Shown: positions 30,455 through 41,547 of the stretch, one piece after another
Numbering within the stretch: position 1 is the first letter of the stretch
How the letters are laid out: the number at the start of each line of letters is the position of its first letter
From: Symbiodinium natans
Lineage: Eukaryota > Sar > Dinophyceae > Suessiales > Symbiodiniaceae
Reading direction: 5' to 3'
DNA: 64,000 nucleotides
Assembly: GCA_905221605.1 (NCBI GenBank)
Contig: CAJNDS010000180.1
Location: 685,001 to 749,000 of the forward strand
Position numbers and translations under genes: made by a program
The notes under the pieces: generated by a model
Databases searched by the model: none
Told to the model about the DNA's origin: nothing
Seen by the model: the letters and a program-made list of their open reading frames with translations, nothing else

Positions 30455-30670
30455 TCATAGGTACTTATAACCCCCCACTAGAAGTATACTGAGAACCTAC
30501 TTAGGGAACTTAGGGGGCTTGTAAGCAGACTTGTCATTCCTTGGGGACGAGATGAACCCTAAAAGGGTTTATGGTTCATATGCTAAGGCATAGGGATTAT
30601 AGTAGTATAGGGTATATGACCCCAATTTTAGGGTTCATTTGGTCCCCAAGGTTGGGGTTATAAGTACCCT
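30455..30670 (+). mobile_element. Family E element interrupted by a family C element
   Basis: The E ends AGGTACTTATAACCCC and GGGGTTATAAGTACCCTGAACC flank a complete family C element at 30540-30650. This is a second case of nested insertion. Confidence 0.65.
30540..30650 (-). mobile_element. Family C inverted-repeat element, reverse orientation
   Basis: Ends CTTGGGGACGAGATGAACCC and GGGTTCATTTGGTCCCCAAG, with a core that is the reverse complement of 7501-7610 (GGATTATAGTAGTATAGGG). Confidence 0.8.
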
Positions 30671-30770
30671 GAACCTCCAAGAGGACCTGCGGCAACTTGA
30701 TTTCACCGGCCTCGGCTGCTGCGGCACCTCGGGGCAAAGTCCATTGTACTTTCATTAGGGTTGAGGGGGG

Positions 30771-30836
30771 TTTAGGGTTTAGGGTTTGGGGTTTAGGGTT
30801 TAGGGTTTAGGGTTTAGGGTTTAGGGTTTAGGGTTT
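30771..30836. repeat. Interstitial telomere-like array (TTTAGGG)n
   Basis: About nine units with one TTTGGGG variant. Confidence 0.9.
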
Positions 30837-31238
30837 GGGCTTAATTAAGGATTTGCCGTGAAGGGGTTTTGAGAGACTGAATGAGTCTGGGTGCAGCATT
30901 CCAGCGCCTGACCTTTGTTGGGAGCAGGTCAAGAAATTTCAAGGGCCATTTTAGGAGTGTTTTGGTCCCCCCGCCCGGGGGGGGCCAAGAGCATACACAT
31001 TAAGAAATTGTTTTTACTAACCCTAAACCCTAAACTAAACCCTCAGCCCTACACCCCAAGCCCTATAAACCCTAAACCCTTCCCTTAACCCTTCCATGGA
31101 TCAAAGGGAGGTTCAGTTGCCAAACTCTGTCCCTTCCTCGCTGCATGCCTGTTAACTCTAACCCAGTTACCAGAATTGGGTGATGTAGCAAAGAATGTCG
31201 TTTCCTGATTTTGGTATCTTGGCTCTTAATGGTAAGTT

Positions 31239-31337
31239 TTGGAATGCTCCCCCTTCTTCTAACAGTCCTGAATGGGTATAGTACCCGCTATGAGAATCCC
31301 TATTAAGGATTGGTTGAAAAGGGGGGGAACATCCCAA
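31239..31337 (+). mobile_element. Family J element
   Basis: Inverted ends TTGGAATGCTCCCCCTT and AAGGGGGGGAACATCCCAA. The core has a pair of CCTGAATGGG and CCCTATTAAGGATT stretches, as in the copy at 24281. Confidence 0.7.
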
Positions 31338-31405
31338 GGCAAGTTCAGGGAACAAGACTCCTCCCTGACGCTGCCCGCAAGTTCACTGACCTCTGTGCCT
31401 GTGCC

Positions 31406-31457
31406 CCTAAACCCTAAACCCTAAACCCTAAACCCTAAACCCTAAACCCTAAACCCT
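31406..31457. repeat. Interstitial telomere-like array (CCCTAAA)n
   Basis: Seven to eight perfect units. Confidence 0.92.
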
Positions 31458-31538
31458 TGAACCCCGGAGTCCACTTGGACTCTAAAGTTCTCGAAAGGTT
31501 CCCGGTGGGAACCCCGAGCTAAAGCCCAAGATTGCAGG

Positions 31539-31612
31539 GTTTGGGGTTTAGGGTTTAGGGTTTAGGGTTTAGGGTTTAGGGTTTAGGGTTCAGGGTTCAG
31601 GGTTCAGGGTGC
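31539..31612. repeat. Interstitial telomere-like array (TTTAGGG)n
   Basis: About ten units ending in TTCAGGG variants, opposite in sense to the array 80 bp to the left. Confidence 0.9.
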
Positions 31613-31943
31613 AGGTTTGGGGTACGTAGTACAGGTCCATGGACTCTTTGGGGGAAGATGCCGGAAGCAGGCAAACTGAATCTGACGAATGCTTCTGCCT
31701 CATGGTTCTAAGGCCCTCATCAAGATGCATAGTGTTTCTCAGGGTTACATAACAGATCATAGCAGGGGACCCAACTTAAGACCCCATACTTCGGCTCCCC
31801 TCATGGCTCATGGTTGAGAAAGGAGTTTTTCTATGACCTGCTGCTTGCCAAGCGGATCATTCCGGGAGACATGGTCGATGCCATGCAGGCCTGCAGCTCT
31901 GTTGGCCTCTGATAGGCAGCCGAAGTGCAACATGGGGGGTCGG

Positions 31944-32045
31944 AAGAATGACGAATAGTATTGCCTTAGGGTCCCTTCATAATGATGCTAAAAAACAACC
32001 CCCCCGAAGCCCTGTTCCATTGATTAAGGGCCCTATATTATCCCA
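31944..32045 (+). mobile_element. Family H element
   Basis: GAATGACGAATAGTATTGCC and TTAGGGTCCCTTCAT on the left with AAGGGCCCTATATTAT on the right match 8091-8182. Confidence 0.5.
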
Positions 32046-32164
32046 GCATCCCAGAGACCCAAGTTCAACAAGCCAACCGAACCGCCCTCTTCAGAAAAGT
32101 GGAGCCGCGCAGGACGTATCACTTCTGACCGTCCTACGGCAGAAACGAAGAGGGGGGTTGACGG

Positions 32165-32236
32165 AAACATAGGTTCTCAGTGTTTCCTTTATAGTCAGGA
32201 CCCCAATAAGGTACCCCTAGTTTCGGAAATTTCCGT
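32165..32236 (-). mobile_element. Family D element, reverse orientation, partial
   Basis: Read on the minus strand it gives GGAAATTTCCGAAACTAGG, GGGTACCTTATTGGGGTCC and the AT-rich core of family D. Confidence 0.6.
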
Positions 32237-33984
32237 AAGACTGCAAAAAAGATCAGCCCGTCCATGCCTGTGGAGGACTGGCGGCCTCTGAGCGTCGGAT
32301 GGGCAAAGGGTCAGATCCAGTATGGCACAGGCCTGATGATCCAGTGGCTCGGCTCACACTCACTGAGACACAGCGTGTTTCAAGAGTTGAATCCGCGGAT
32401 ATCCGCGGGTTCATGACTCTCTCCCCCCTATACCACTTCAAAAGCAGACAGGATCACAAAGGCTATGCGTCATGGCGCTGCTCATGAGTGACATGGACCC
32501 TCCAATAGACTGCAGGATTTCGAGGGCGGCTTGCAGGTTCAGGTTTGTGGGGGCTTGTCAAGGCAGACCAGCTGGAATGCAACCTACCCGCCGGTCCTGG
32601 GCAGTTGGGGATCCTACGTGGGACATGGAGGTGGGTCTGCACTGAGTCCCATGCACACCACTTGTGATAGGATTGCTGCGAACCCCTCCACTGCTACAGT
32701 TACTGCTACATGCTTTCTGCGATTTCCAGGGCGGGGGAAGAGTGGGTTCCCCTTAATCCTCGAAGGAGACACTTATGGCTTCCTATCGGAGAGTGGCATC
32801 CTCCCGCAGTTCAACGCGTCCTTCTCAGCCATTGCGAACCAGGCAGATGCCGGTTTTTGTTCCAGGGGGGTCGGACTACTTACTTCGCCTTTAGCTGAAC
32901 TTTAAATTTTTTGGGTTTCCTTTTTTAGCAGCATTAATACTAAAGCTTAACCTTTTTTCCCCTTGGTTATTGGAGAAGTAAGACTATGAGATGTTTGCCA
33001 GGCTTGTACTTCTGCGTAGCTGCACCCCAAGTCGGCTGCCTCTTCGACCCCGCGTTGCTGCCGAACGCCATGGCCCCCCGAACTGCTTCAGTTCCTAAAC
33101 CCTAAGCCCTAAACCCTAAACCCTAAACCCTAAGATGTGCTGTGCCTAGACCGGGATCGACACTGCAGAGTCTAGGCTCTCGTCATGGTGCTGGCGAGCG
33201 TTGCCGACCCAAAGTGAAAGTAGACTTTCTTCACCGGCCTTCTCCAAATCGTGGCCGGCGAACCCTAAGCCCTCAGTGCGGATGGCAAAAATTCAAACCC
33301 TAAACCCTAAACCCTAAACACCAAACCCTAAACCCTAAACCCTACAGGACTACATGGGAACCTTCGTGAAGAACCTCCTGGTTTGCAGCATCATCGAAGT
33401 GGCAGCCCCTTTCTTACGCATATGCCAGACATGTCTTCCACAGCTTGGCTGAATCTGGCCGCCCTGGGGTTTAGGGTTTAGGGTTTAGGGTTTAGGGTTT
33501 AAGGTGCATGACTAGTGCTTTTCGTGAGAAAAGCCAAGGCTAAAGTGCTCTTGGACCAGGACATCTACTTGAAGCCAGGGCCAGAGAGGGAGTTTGCTTT
33601 GGAAGTGCGCACAAAAACCCCACACCCTAAACCCTACAGCAAGACCATGGGACAGAGTGTGCCTCGCCTGGCGTGTCCGAGCGTGAGTAAATTACACCCT
33701 AAACTCTAAAACCAAAAAACCAAGGCTTGCATTATGAGAGTGAGCTATAAACTGTAGTGCTTTGCAGCGAGCGGTCCAGTCTGGGCCTTAGAAAAGCACA
33801 GGATTTCGGGCCAGGGTTTGGGGAGTTCTTGGCTGAGGTGTGGCCTCCAGCCCTTGCTCTCCGAAATAGTTGTGTGAGTCCAAAGACGAGTGCCACGTCT
33901 CACAGATGGTTAGCGTTCGATGAGAATTCTCGGCCTCTTTCTTCGGTTCAGCTTGCTGGAGTTAGGGTTCAGGGTCCAGGATAT

Positions 33985-34052
33985 CAAGCCCTAAACCCTA
34001 AACCCTAAACCCTAAACCCTAAACCCTAAACCCTAAACCCTAAACCCTAAAC
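33985..34052. repeat. Interstitial telomere-like array (CCCTAAA)n
   Basis: Nine to ten perfect units. A family D element (34065-34156) separates this array from the next one of the same sense. Confidence 0.92.
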
Positions 34053-34064
34053 ACCAACCTTGGG

Positions 34065-34156
34065 GGTTCTACGATCTTAGGGGATGCCTTATGGGGGTCC
34101 TTCTTATCAAGGCATGGGGTCTCTATTGGGGGTCCCTTCTTGTCGTAATCCCCCCC
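34065..34156 (+). mobile_element. Family D element between two telomere-like arrays
   Basis: Left GGGGGTTCTACGATCTTAGG, middle GGGGGTCCTTCTTATCAAGG, right GGGGGTCCCTTCTTGTCG and TAATCCCCCCC. Arrays of identical sense lie on both sides, so the element may have inserted into one array. Confidence 0.65.
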
Positions 34157-34167
34157 CCATTTGTGCC

Positions 34168-34275
34168 CCAAACCCTAAACCCTAAACCCTAAACCCTAAA
34201 CCCTAAACCCTAAACCCTAAACCCTAAACCCTAAACCCTAAACTCTAAACCCTAAACCCTAAACCCTAAACCTAA
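34168..34275. repeat. Interstitial telomere-like array (CCCTAAA)n
   Basis: About fifteen units with one CTCTAAA variant. Confidence 0.93.
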
Positions 34276-35513
34276 AGTCAGTTGGATGATTTGATTGCTT
34301 GGCTCCTGTCGTTTCACAGCACAGCTCCGGCGCTGCGGCTTGCGCGCGCAGGCTGTGCCACCCATGTTAGACAGGTCCCCCGCGCTTTCAGCGCACTCTT
34401 TTGTGAGCTTCGCTTTCATGTTGTGGGCACGGAGAGGCTTGTGGTGTTTGAAGCTCTTACGGCTTTTTGCACTTCCATTTGTAGAAGCTCATGCCTCAAT
34501 GTCATGGCGATCGCCACATTGAGCCGTACAGGAGCATTACAAAAAGGACCATGGTTCGGGATCCTTCCCTTGGTCGAAGTACACTAGCTATCCTGGTGGC
34601 TTCTGGGCATCTCCTACGAGCGATAGCAATGCCAGCATCTTGCATGTGCATCTACGCTGTGCACGCATCAGCCATGAATGACTGCTCTATGCTACGCAGG
34701 CCGGTTCCAGAGACTGAAACACAGGTCTACCGCACGCAGAGCACGCTGCCAACTAGGTGATACCCTCCGACCCCAGTGCTGCTAGCTTTCCGATTTCATG
34801 TCCTGTCATCAGAGTCACTAGGAAGGAGGTGTTGTGTAAATGAAGGTCATGCAAGCTCATCTCCTCCCTAGCAGGACGGGCTGTTATACACTATAAACCC
34901 CTTCAACAGGGCCCGTTAGAGGGTTGAGTATGGGGATTATAGGGCCTCTTTTCGCCCATCCTGGTAGATTCCGGCTGTTCGGCTTTGGGCTTGCGGGCCG
35001 CCTGCCCGCCAACCACGGCCATGGCAAGTCAGCTGGCCAGTGCGCAGAAACGTCTGCGCCGGCTTCTGTCGGCGGGATTTTGCGGGCATTCATACATAAC
35101 CCTAAACCCTCATTCTCCAGAATACTGCCTGCTAACATGTTCTTGCAGTCAAATCTGATTGAGGGCCGGGAGAGAACGTCCAGCCCGTACGTGTTGCCGA
35201 AACAAAAGCGTTGAACCTTACGCTGTAGTGGTAGGGCACCCTAAGCGTATGAGAGTCTGTCGCTCTCGTTTACGTCAAGCCAGCATCTTGTTTTCAATTA
35301 CGGTTCTAAGGGCAGTAGAGCAGCAGGCAGACACCCTAAAGAACCCCTTTAAAGAGCACGTGACGCAGATCAACCCAATTAGGTCATACGTCCCGTTAAC
35401 CCTAAACTGGAGAGTTCGGGAATGTTGATCGGTGATTGTTTCCTATCTACAGTATACTGTGGCTGGAAACAAGACGGGAGGCATGATGGATGAGCACAAT
35501 TGCTTTCTGGGAC

Positions 35514-35613
35514 CCTAAACCCTAAACCCTAAACCCTAAACCCAAAACCCTAAACCCTAAACCCTAAACCCTAAACCCTATAAACCCTAAACCCTATAAA
35601 CCCTAAACCCTAA
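35514..35613. repeat. Interstitial telomere-like array (CCCTAAA)n
   Basis: About thirteen units, with two CCCTATAAA variants. Confidence 0.92.
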
Positions 35614-35743
35614 ACGATCCTCTTGCATGTTGCCTGTTTCTGGGTGATGGGCCATGCCTCCCTTGCGTCCAAGACGGGTCATAAACTTGCAACCCTGAAC
35701 CCCTGAACCCTGAACCTTAGTGGAGTCCCCCGAGGCTCTACAA

Positions 35744-35803
35744 CAACCCTAAACCCTAAACCCTAAACCCTAAACCCTAAACCCTAAACCCTAAACCCTA
35801 AAC
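35744..35803. repeat. Interstitial telomere-like array (CCCTAAA)n
   Basis: Eight to nine units. Confidence 0.9.
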
Positions 35804-36135
35804 CCCAAGGACTATCATACTGTGGACCTACTGCCTCGCCTTTGTACTGTCCGAGTGGGAGTGATGAACCCTGAGCCTTAGTTCTTGAAGAGTTATAAGG
35901 AGGGAGCGCTAGAAAAAAAAAAAAAAACTTAATCTTCTTCCCCTATATCCCTAAACCCTAAACCCTAAACCCTGAACATATATATATATACATATATATA
36001 TAAAACCCCTATATAGACACCTATTGGTCACTCCTTAAGGCCTTTGAGTCCTGCAGGCCAATCCAGCCCTCAAGAGTGCTGCCGTGTTGGCGACCAAGGG
36101 CGCTGTGGGTGCCTAAGACCACCTGGAGGGGTTGG

Positions 36136-36212
36136 CTTGGGTTTAGGGTTTAGGGTTTAGGGTTTAGGGCTTAGGGTTTAGGGTTTAGGGTTCAGGGTTT
36201 AGGGTTTAGGGT
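36136..36212. repeat. Interstitial telomere-like array (TTTAGGG)n
   Basis: About ten units that run directly into a family E element. Confidence 0.9.
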
Positions 36213-36330
36213 ACTTATTCACCAATTATAACTGTACTTCTAACCCCAATTATAACCGTATTAGGGCACTTCAGGGGCTTATAAGTGGGACATAAGTACA
36301 GTTAGAATTGGTCAATAAGTTCCCTGAACC
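36208..36330 (+). mobile_element. Family E inverted-repeat element, intact
   Basis: Ends GGGTACTTATTCACCAATTA and TAGAATTGGTCAATAAGTTC are inverted copies. The core has CTGTACTTCTAACCCCAATT and TATAAGTGGGACATAAGTAC. It lies immediately right of a TTTAGGG array. Confidence 0.75.
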
Positions 36331-37196
36331 TTCAAGCACACGTTGTGGCTAAGCTCAGTGCGGTTGAGGGTTTGGTGCTTCGATCTCAGGGCGGTGTAGG
36401 CAGTGGTGAGGGTTTAGGGTTTAGGGTTTGGGGTTTAGGATTTAGGGCTTTGGCTTCTTGATTGCAGTGTTCATGGGATGTTCACCATGCGAGTTCTGAG
36501 GAGCATGGCTGCAGTATCCTGGGCTGCCAGGTTGCCACGTGAAAAACAGAACGTGTTTGGGTAGCATCTGCAATCATGCTATGTACATGCGCATGTTCAT
36601 GGGCTGTTCTTGCACAGTATCATAGTTTAACATTTTTATGTATTAGCCTACGTATATGACTTCTCTACTACTTTTTCCTAATGTTATGTGTGCCAAGCCC
36701 AAAGAACCCTCAAAACCCTAAAGCAAAAAATCCGCTAAACCCTAAGAAACCCTAAGCCCTTTCAAAGCCCACATCGATACGAGAAAATCTCAGAGGCAGC
36801 CACCGCAGCCGGCGGCTTGGGCTTAGCCCTTGGGCTGCGGGAGGCGAAAAGGATGCCTGATGCCTAGAGCGGGGATTTGTCTATCTTGGGGTTTAGGGTT
36901 TAGGGTTTAGGGCCCTCAGCATTCCGGCAACGCCCTCAGTCCGGCTGCAAAAAGGGTTTAGGGTTTAGGGTTTAGGGCGGAAAGGGGGTCCACGAAGTGG
37001 TTCCATTCCTCCTCATGCTGCAAAGCTTCCTTCATGCTCAGATATCACAGATGATGAGCTGTGGTCGGATGTGATCCTGCCTTAGTATTCCTGATGTGGA
37101 AGGAGTATCGCGTAGTGTCTACTTGGTCCATCCTGCCGAGCAGGTGGACTCATAGTGTTCTTCGGTTTGCGGGTCTGTCAAGGGATTCAGACTCGT

Positions 37197-37312
37197 ACCC
37201 TTAAGGTTGTACCCCTAAAGGTTCCCCCTAATATACTCCTAATATGGCCCTCATATTCCCTTAAGGATCCTTAAAAAGGGGCCCCAAAACCCAAGGGTAC
37301 AACCTTAAGGGT
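37197..37312 (+). mobile_element. Family I inverted-repeat element with perfect 18-bp ends
   Basis: A 116-bp element bounded by ACCCTTAAGGTTGTACCC and its exact reverse complement GGGTACAACCTTAAGGGT. The core is rich in TAATATACTCC and TTAAGGATCC. This is the only copy seen in the window. Confidence 0.75.
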
Positions 37313-37676
37313 CCAAGGTAGAACCCCTAGAGTCTGCTGGTCTCTGACTAGGGGGGCTCAGTCCTGGCATGAAGCAGCTTCCAGGTTCATTTAGGGTTTA
37401 GGCGGCATGACGTTTACACCTCGAGTGTCTCGGGCTTGGGCTGAACCTCTCCCCCTCTTAAACTTTGGGGAAGCTGCTCCCCCCCTCCCCCCCCCCCCCC
37501 CCCAAATACCACCCCCCCCCGCCCACCCCGCCCAAAAAACACCCCCCCCCCAACCCCACTCCCCCCAAAAAGCCCCCGCACAACTCAAGATTCAGCACCA
37601 GAGGCTGCAGCACGAAACGCCCATCGACTTCTGGCAGGAGGTCTCCGTGGATGCTTTGCCCTCAGATCCTTCCCCG

Positions 37677-37796
37677 GCTTGGTAGCCGAGTGGTGCCCTT
37701 TACCCTTTTCTGGGTTCTTGGTTCCCTTATGAAGTAACCAACCCCCCAAGAAAGGGTGCCCTTATTTCATATGGTTACTGGACTGCTAAGACAAAG
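37677..37796 (+). mobile_element. Family F element, candidate GC-AG intron
   Basis: GCTTGGTAGCCGAGTGG...GACTGCTAAGACAAAG lies between two exon-like pieces that join in frame, and a GCTTG repeat is at both borders. The core shares GTGCCCTTTACCC, GGTTCCCTTATG and AAAGGGTGCCCTTATT with the introns at 43162 and 43669. Confidence 0.6.
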
Positions 37797-37879
37797 AGCT
37801 TGAAAAGATATGAGAGGTTCTTCACAAAGGAGCTGCTCTCTACGAACTTCACCTTCGCACCCCCAGCACTATAAGGGAC

Positions 37880-37952
37880 ATAAGGGGGTTTAAGATATTA
37901 GGGGTACCTTATCGGTTTCCTTATTGTAAGGAATTCCTGTAAACCCCCAGAA
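37880..37952 (+). mobile_element. Family D element, short copy
   Basis: TAGGGGTACCTTATCGG, CCTTATTGTAAGGAATTCC and TAAACCCCCAG correspond to the family D core and right end. Confidence 0.55.
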
Positions 37953-38024
37953 TACTTCGCATGTGCAGCGCAGGCCCAACCAACAGCCGGCAAGACCTTG
38001 CAGCTTGTAGACACCCTACGTAGT

Positions 38025-38115
38025 AGCTGAGCAGGTAGCCTTTGACCTTTTCGGGGCAAATTATAGTCCTACCATATTTGAAAGGTCAACCTTCTTTTGG
38101 CCTAGGGTACTCAGC
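38025..38115 (+). mobile_element. Family B element
   Basis: Ends GCTGAGCAGGTAGCCTTTGA and CCTAGGGTACTCAGC are imperfect inverted copies. The core shares CCTTTGACCTTTTCGGGG and AAAGGTCAACC with the intron at 44425-44534. Confidence 0.6.
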
Positions 38116-38546
38116 AACTAGGCGTAATACCCATCTGCCGTGACAACTGCCCAAAGCCTTAAATGGTTCGTCCAGCTGTGCAGGTGGCGAAAGAAACTCT
38201 TTGTCTGTCTATCCGCAACTCTCCCTAAACCTTAAACCCTAAACCCCAAACCCTAAACCCTAAACCCTAAACCTCGAAGGTCAGAAGCAGTGCGGGCGCC
38301 GTGGGCCTACAACCTTCACCTTCATGTTGCGCCCTCTCGCTACTCACGGCCGGCTTTTTGCATCCTCGCTTACATCCACCGCCAGTGTGTGGAATTAATT
38401 ATGTGTGTAGAATATCATACGTGTGATGTTATGTGTGTATATAAATATCTGTATTTATGTAGAGAGATACGTCTTTGAAAAAAATGGTTCCCCCGAAATA
38501 CTGCAACCTTCCCCTCCTAAATTCTCAGATTGTCCTCCGGTCTGTC

Positions 38547-38672
38547 CTACTTATTAACCAACTATAGCTGTACTTTTAACCCAAATTATAGCCATATTAG
38601 GGCGCTTCAGGGCCATATAAGTGGGTTATGAGTACAGTTATAATTGGTCAATCAGTACCCTGAACCTCCAAG
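38547..38672 (+). mobile_element. Family E inverted-repeat element, intact
   Basis: CTTATTAACCAACTATAGCTG on the left is inverted relative to AGTTATAATTGGTCAATCAG on the right. GTACCCTGAACCTCCAAG follows the right end, as in the copies at 30650 and 36330. Confidence 0.72.
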
Positions 38673-40719
38673 AATCTGTCTCCATCTATCTCCCTCGCTT
38701 TCACGCATATGACTCTCACTCCTCACAATGCAGTTCGAGGGTGCATGGTCCACTGGTCTGTTCTGTTCCCAGGCTTCGCGGTCTTCTGCCTCTGCCGCAG
38801 CGTCAATACCGGATCTTTGTGCCGGGCTCTTGGGGCTTGTAGGGCTTCCGGGTATGCGTTGTCCTAGCAGGCTTACAGCAGGTGCTCGAAGGTCAGAGCA
38901 AGGCTCGCATGGGTGCTGAGATGCCGCTGACGTGTTGATCGGTTGCGTCGTTTCTCAGCCATGAGTCATGAGCACAAACTGTCGCATCTCCCAGTGTTGT
39001 CCTGGCCTGCTTAGATATTGGGGTGCCGCGGCACCCTCAACCCTATAAACCCTAAACAGTGCTCCAGTGCTCCCTGAGGCCAGGAATGCCTTGAAGGAGG
39101 AGGAGTTTTGGGGCGCTGCCTCCAGGCCACCTTTCCCAGAACCTGCGATTTTGACCCAGCGCGTGTTGTTTAGGGTTTAGGTTTAGGTCCAAAGCTACTC
39201 GGCAGGCTATTGGGACATTTTATCTTTTCGCTTTTTGGGTCCTCTTACAGACATTTTTCATAGATTGTCAGTAAGTTAGGATCCGGCTGAGCATGGAGTC
39301 AAAAACGGGTCTAAGAGGATCATGTCCAGGAACATTTTTGTCAGAGGGTTTTAATAGGGCCATCCTGGGTTCGGAGAAGTGGGTTTAGGGTTCAGGGTTT
39401 AGGGTTTAGGGTTTAGGGCGTATGTGAGGAAGGATATGGGGGCTTCCGTGTTGTGGGGGGGTTTCCTAAGTGTCGGTGTTGTTGGTACGGGGGGACCCCT
39501 GTTTTGGGAGATGCCCATCTTAGGCCACATTCTTCAGAGGTTCCAGGGCCAACCTAGCAACGTCTTTCGGGAAGTACCCAAAACCCAAAACCCTTGTTCA
39601 GTGTGGACACTCTGAAGTAGTTCCGGCGGTGTGCGCGAGTGCTGGGCGGGTGGCAAAACCCTAAACCCTAAACCCTAAACCCTAAACCCTAAACCCTGAA
39701 CCCTAGATAGCGCCGAGTAAACCCGAACCCTAGACCCGGTCGAAACCCGATAAACCCTGAACCCTTCACCCCAGCTTCACAGGCTTCGTCCCCTGGAGCT
39801 CCAACTTCAGGAGCTCCATGCGCAGGACCTTATCAGGGTTCAGGGTTTAGGGTTTAATGTTCAGGGTTTGGGGTTTGGGGTTTATAAGGGTGAAATGGTT
39901 GTAAGGGTTAATTACAAGGATTGTCAGGGTAAAACGGTCTATGAGGGTTTTAAGGCTGATGAGGATGACAAGGATTAAGTGGGCGACAGGTCTGTAGGGG
40001 TTGCAGGGGTTTCGACTGTTTGTAACTTCTGCCGCCGCCCTGGCGAAGAGCCTGCTGAGCATTAACTAGGAGCCTTCGAGCGAGGTCGTGTGCAGTTTGT
40101 TCGAGAATTCTGGCATGCCGCGGGTATGGCAAAGTCTGCAAAGTGTCGAGTGGTCTTGAGATTTTTCTCGAAGCCCCAAATACTAAACTCGGATGTCGCA
40201 TCGTTCGGAAAGCTGTTGGGTTGTGTTGTTGTGTTTCTCTACTGAGTTTGCTCGTACTGAACTCCTTCGTGAACTCCTCATACCTCATGTGAAGGCAGAG
40301 ATTACTCATATTTACAGATGGATAGAGGTAGTTTCCCTTCAGCCATGCACTACATGCTGTTGTGTTGTAGGCGTTGGTTTTCGGTTGATCGCTTGTGATC
40401 TAGATGTGAGGAGCGTGAGGAGCAGATGGCACGTCGAGGGAGCACGGCTAACTTGTTACTGTGTGTCGTCAGTGGTTATGGAAGACCCTGAACCCTAAAC
40501 CCTAAGCCCTAAACCCTAAACCCTAAACCTAAACCCTAAACCTAAACCCTAAACCGCTGCGGGTGAGCTTGTGTATGTGGTACTTTGGCTGAAGCCTGGG
40601 CACCTCGGGAGTTTGCTGTGGGCGGGCAGCAGCAAACCCTTGAGGCGCAAGGCCTATCGCGAGCTGACCTTCGAGCAAAGGAGGACGAGCTGGTGAAATC
40701 TTGGAAGGCCAGGCTTTTT

Positions 40720-40817
40720 CTATATCCCCTTGGGATTTGTTTTTTTTAAACTTTTTGTTCAAATAAAATCCAAGAGGATATTGAAACTATTTTTTTAAGG
40801 TTCCAAGACAAGTGTAG
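40720..40817 (+). mobile_element. Family A element, third copy
   Basis: CTATATCCCCTTGGGATTTG on the left and AAGGTTCCAAGACAAGTGTAG on the right, with the same middle CCAAGAGGATATTGAAA as the two verified introns. It sits after an exon-like frame (QQQTLEAQGLSRADLRAKEDELVKSWKARLF would be its reading). The flanking repeat here is TTT, which gives no G-starting splice donor, so I do not claim it is spliced. Confidence 0.65.
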
Positions 40818-41251
40818 TTTGTGGGATGGCCAGATGCATGTAGTCTATGCTACCTGGGCCTGCAGTCACGAAACACTCAGCCCTCTACCCCTCGTAGACT
40901 CTAAGGGCAGTTATATGGGCCCTTAACAGGGGACCCTTATATACCCCTTAGATACCCCTTGAATACCCCTTCTATACCCTATAAAACCCAAGGGCCCATA
41001 CTTCTGAACCTCCATACTTCTGAACCCTTCAAAGAAGGTAAGCACCACATGCAGGGACCATGTAACTACCCTTAGACTTGAAACTCGAAACCCCAAACCC
41101 TCCTCAATCCTATTGAGAACATGTAGCCTCTCGGCCCGGAAATGGCGCGAGGCAAACCTTGAGCGGGTTCCTGTGATGCTAGCCTTTCTTTTCGAGTCCC
41201 TAGCTTCCACGGGTGGGATGTCATACAGTGATCACTGGCAGAGTTTAGGAA

Positions 41252-41547
41252 AGGTTAGGGTCTAGGGTTTAGGGTTTAGGGTTTAGGGTTTAGGGTTTAG
41301 GGTTTAGGGTTTAGGGTTTAGGGTTTAGGGTTTAGGGTTTAGGGTTTAGGGTTTAGGGTTTAGGGTTTAGGGTTTAGGGTTTAGGGTTTAGGGTTTAGGT
41401 GTTTTAGGGTTTAGGGTTTAGGGTTTAGGGTTTAGGGTTTAGGGTTTAGGGTTTAGGGTTTAGGGTTTAGGGTTTAGGGTTTAGGGTTTAGGGTTTAGGG
41501 TTTAGGGTTCAGGGTTCAGGGTTTAGGGTTTAGGGTTTAGGGTTCGA
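41252..41547. repeat. Longest interstitial telomere-like array, (TTTAGGG) about 40 units
   Basis: Nearly 300 bp of TTTAGGG with a single TTTAGGTGTTTTAGGG interruption near 41396 and TTCAGGG variants near the right end. Confidence 0.95.

Larger units (their letters stand above)
28511..37577. other. Long gene-poor mosaic of telomere-like arrays and small elements
   Basis: No complete gene was found in about 9 kb. The stretch contains many TTTAGGG/CCCTAAA arrays, elements of families C, D, E, H, I and J, a poly-G run (28868-28881), and exon-like pieces (about 29080-29195, 31800-31915, 32245-32560, 32575-32900, 34280-34760, 35170-35500). Frames inside these pieces are short and unrecognised. Confidence 0.5.
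37578..38020 (+). pseudogene. Exon pieces of an unrecognised gene separated by element-like introns
   Basis: Exon-like piece 37578-37676 reads QLKIQHQRLQHETPIDFWQE...SDPSP. A family F element follows (37677-37796, GC...AG), and piece 37797-37862 (SLKRYERFFTKELLSTNFTFAPP) continues in frame. A family D-like element (about 37880-37952) then precedes a third piece (about 37955-38015, YFACAAQAQPTAGKTLQLVDTLR) and a family B element. The left side ends in a poly-C-rich tract, so the 5' part is missing or distant. I do not recognise the protein. It may be a decayed fragment or the middle of a real multi-exon gene. Confidence 0.45.

Noticed and set aside
38290..38478. ORF near an AT-rich stretch
   Set aside because: Short, ends in microsatellite-like sequence, no similarity recognised.
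40720..40817. Third family A copy as a functional intron
   Set aside because: Flanks show only a TTT repeat, no G-starting donor, and the downstream frame is not convincing.
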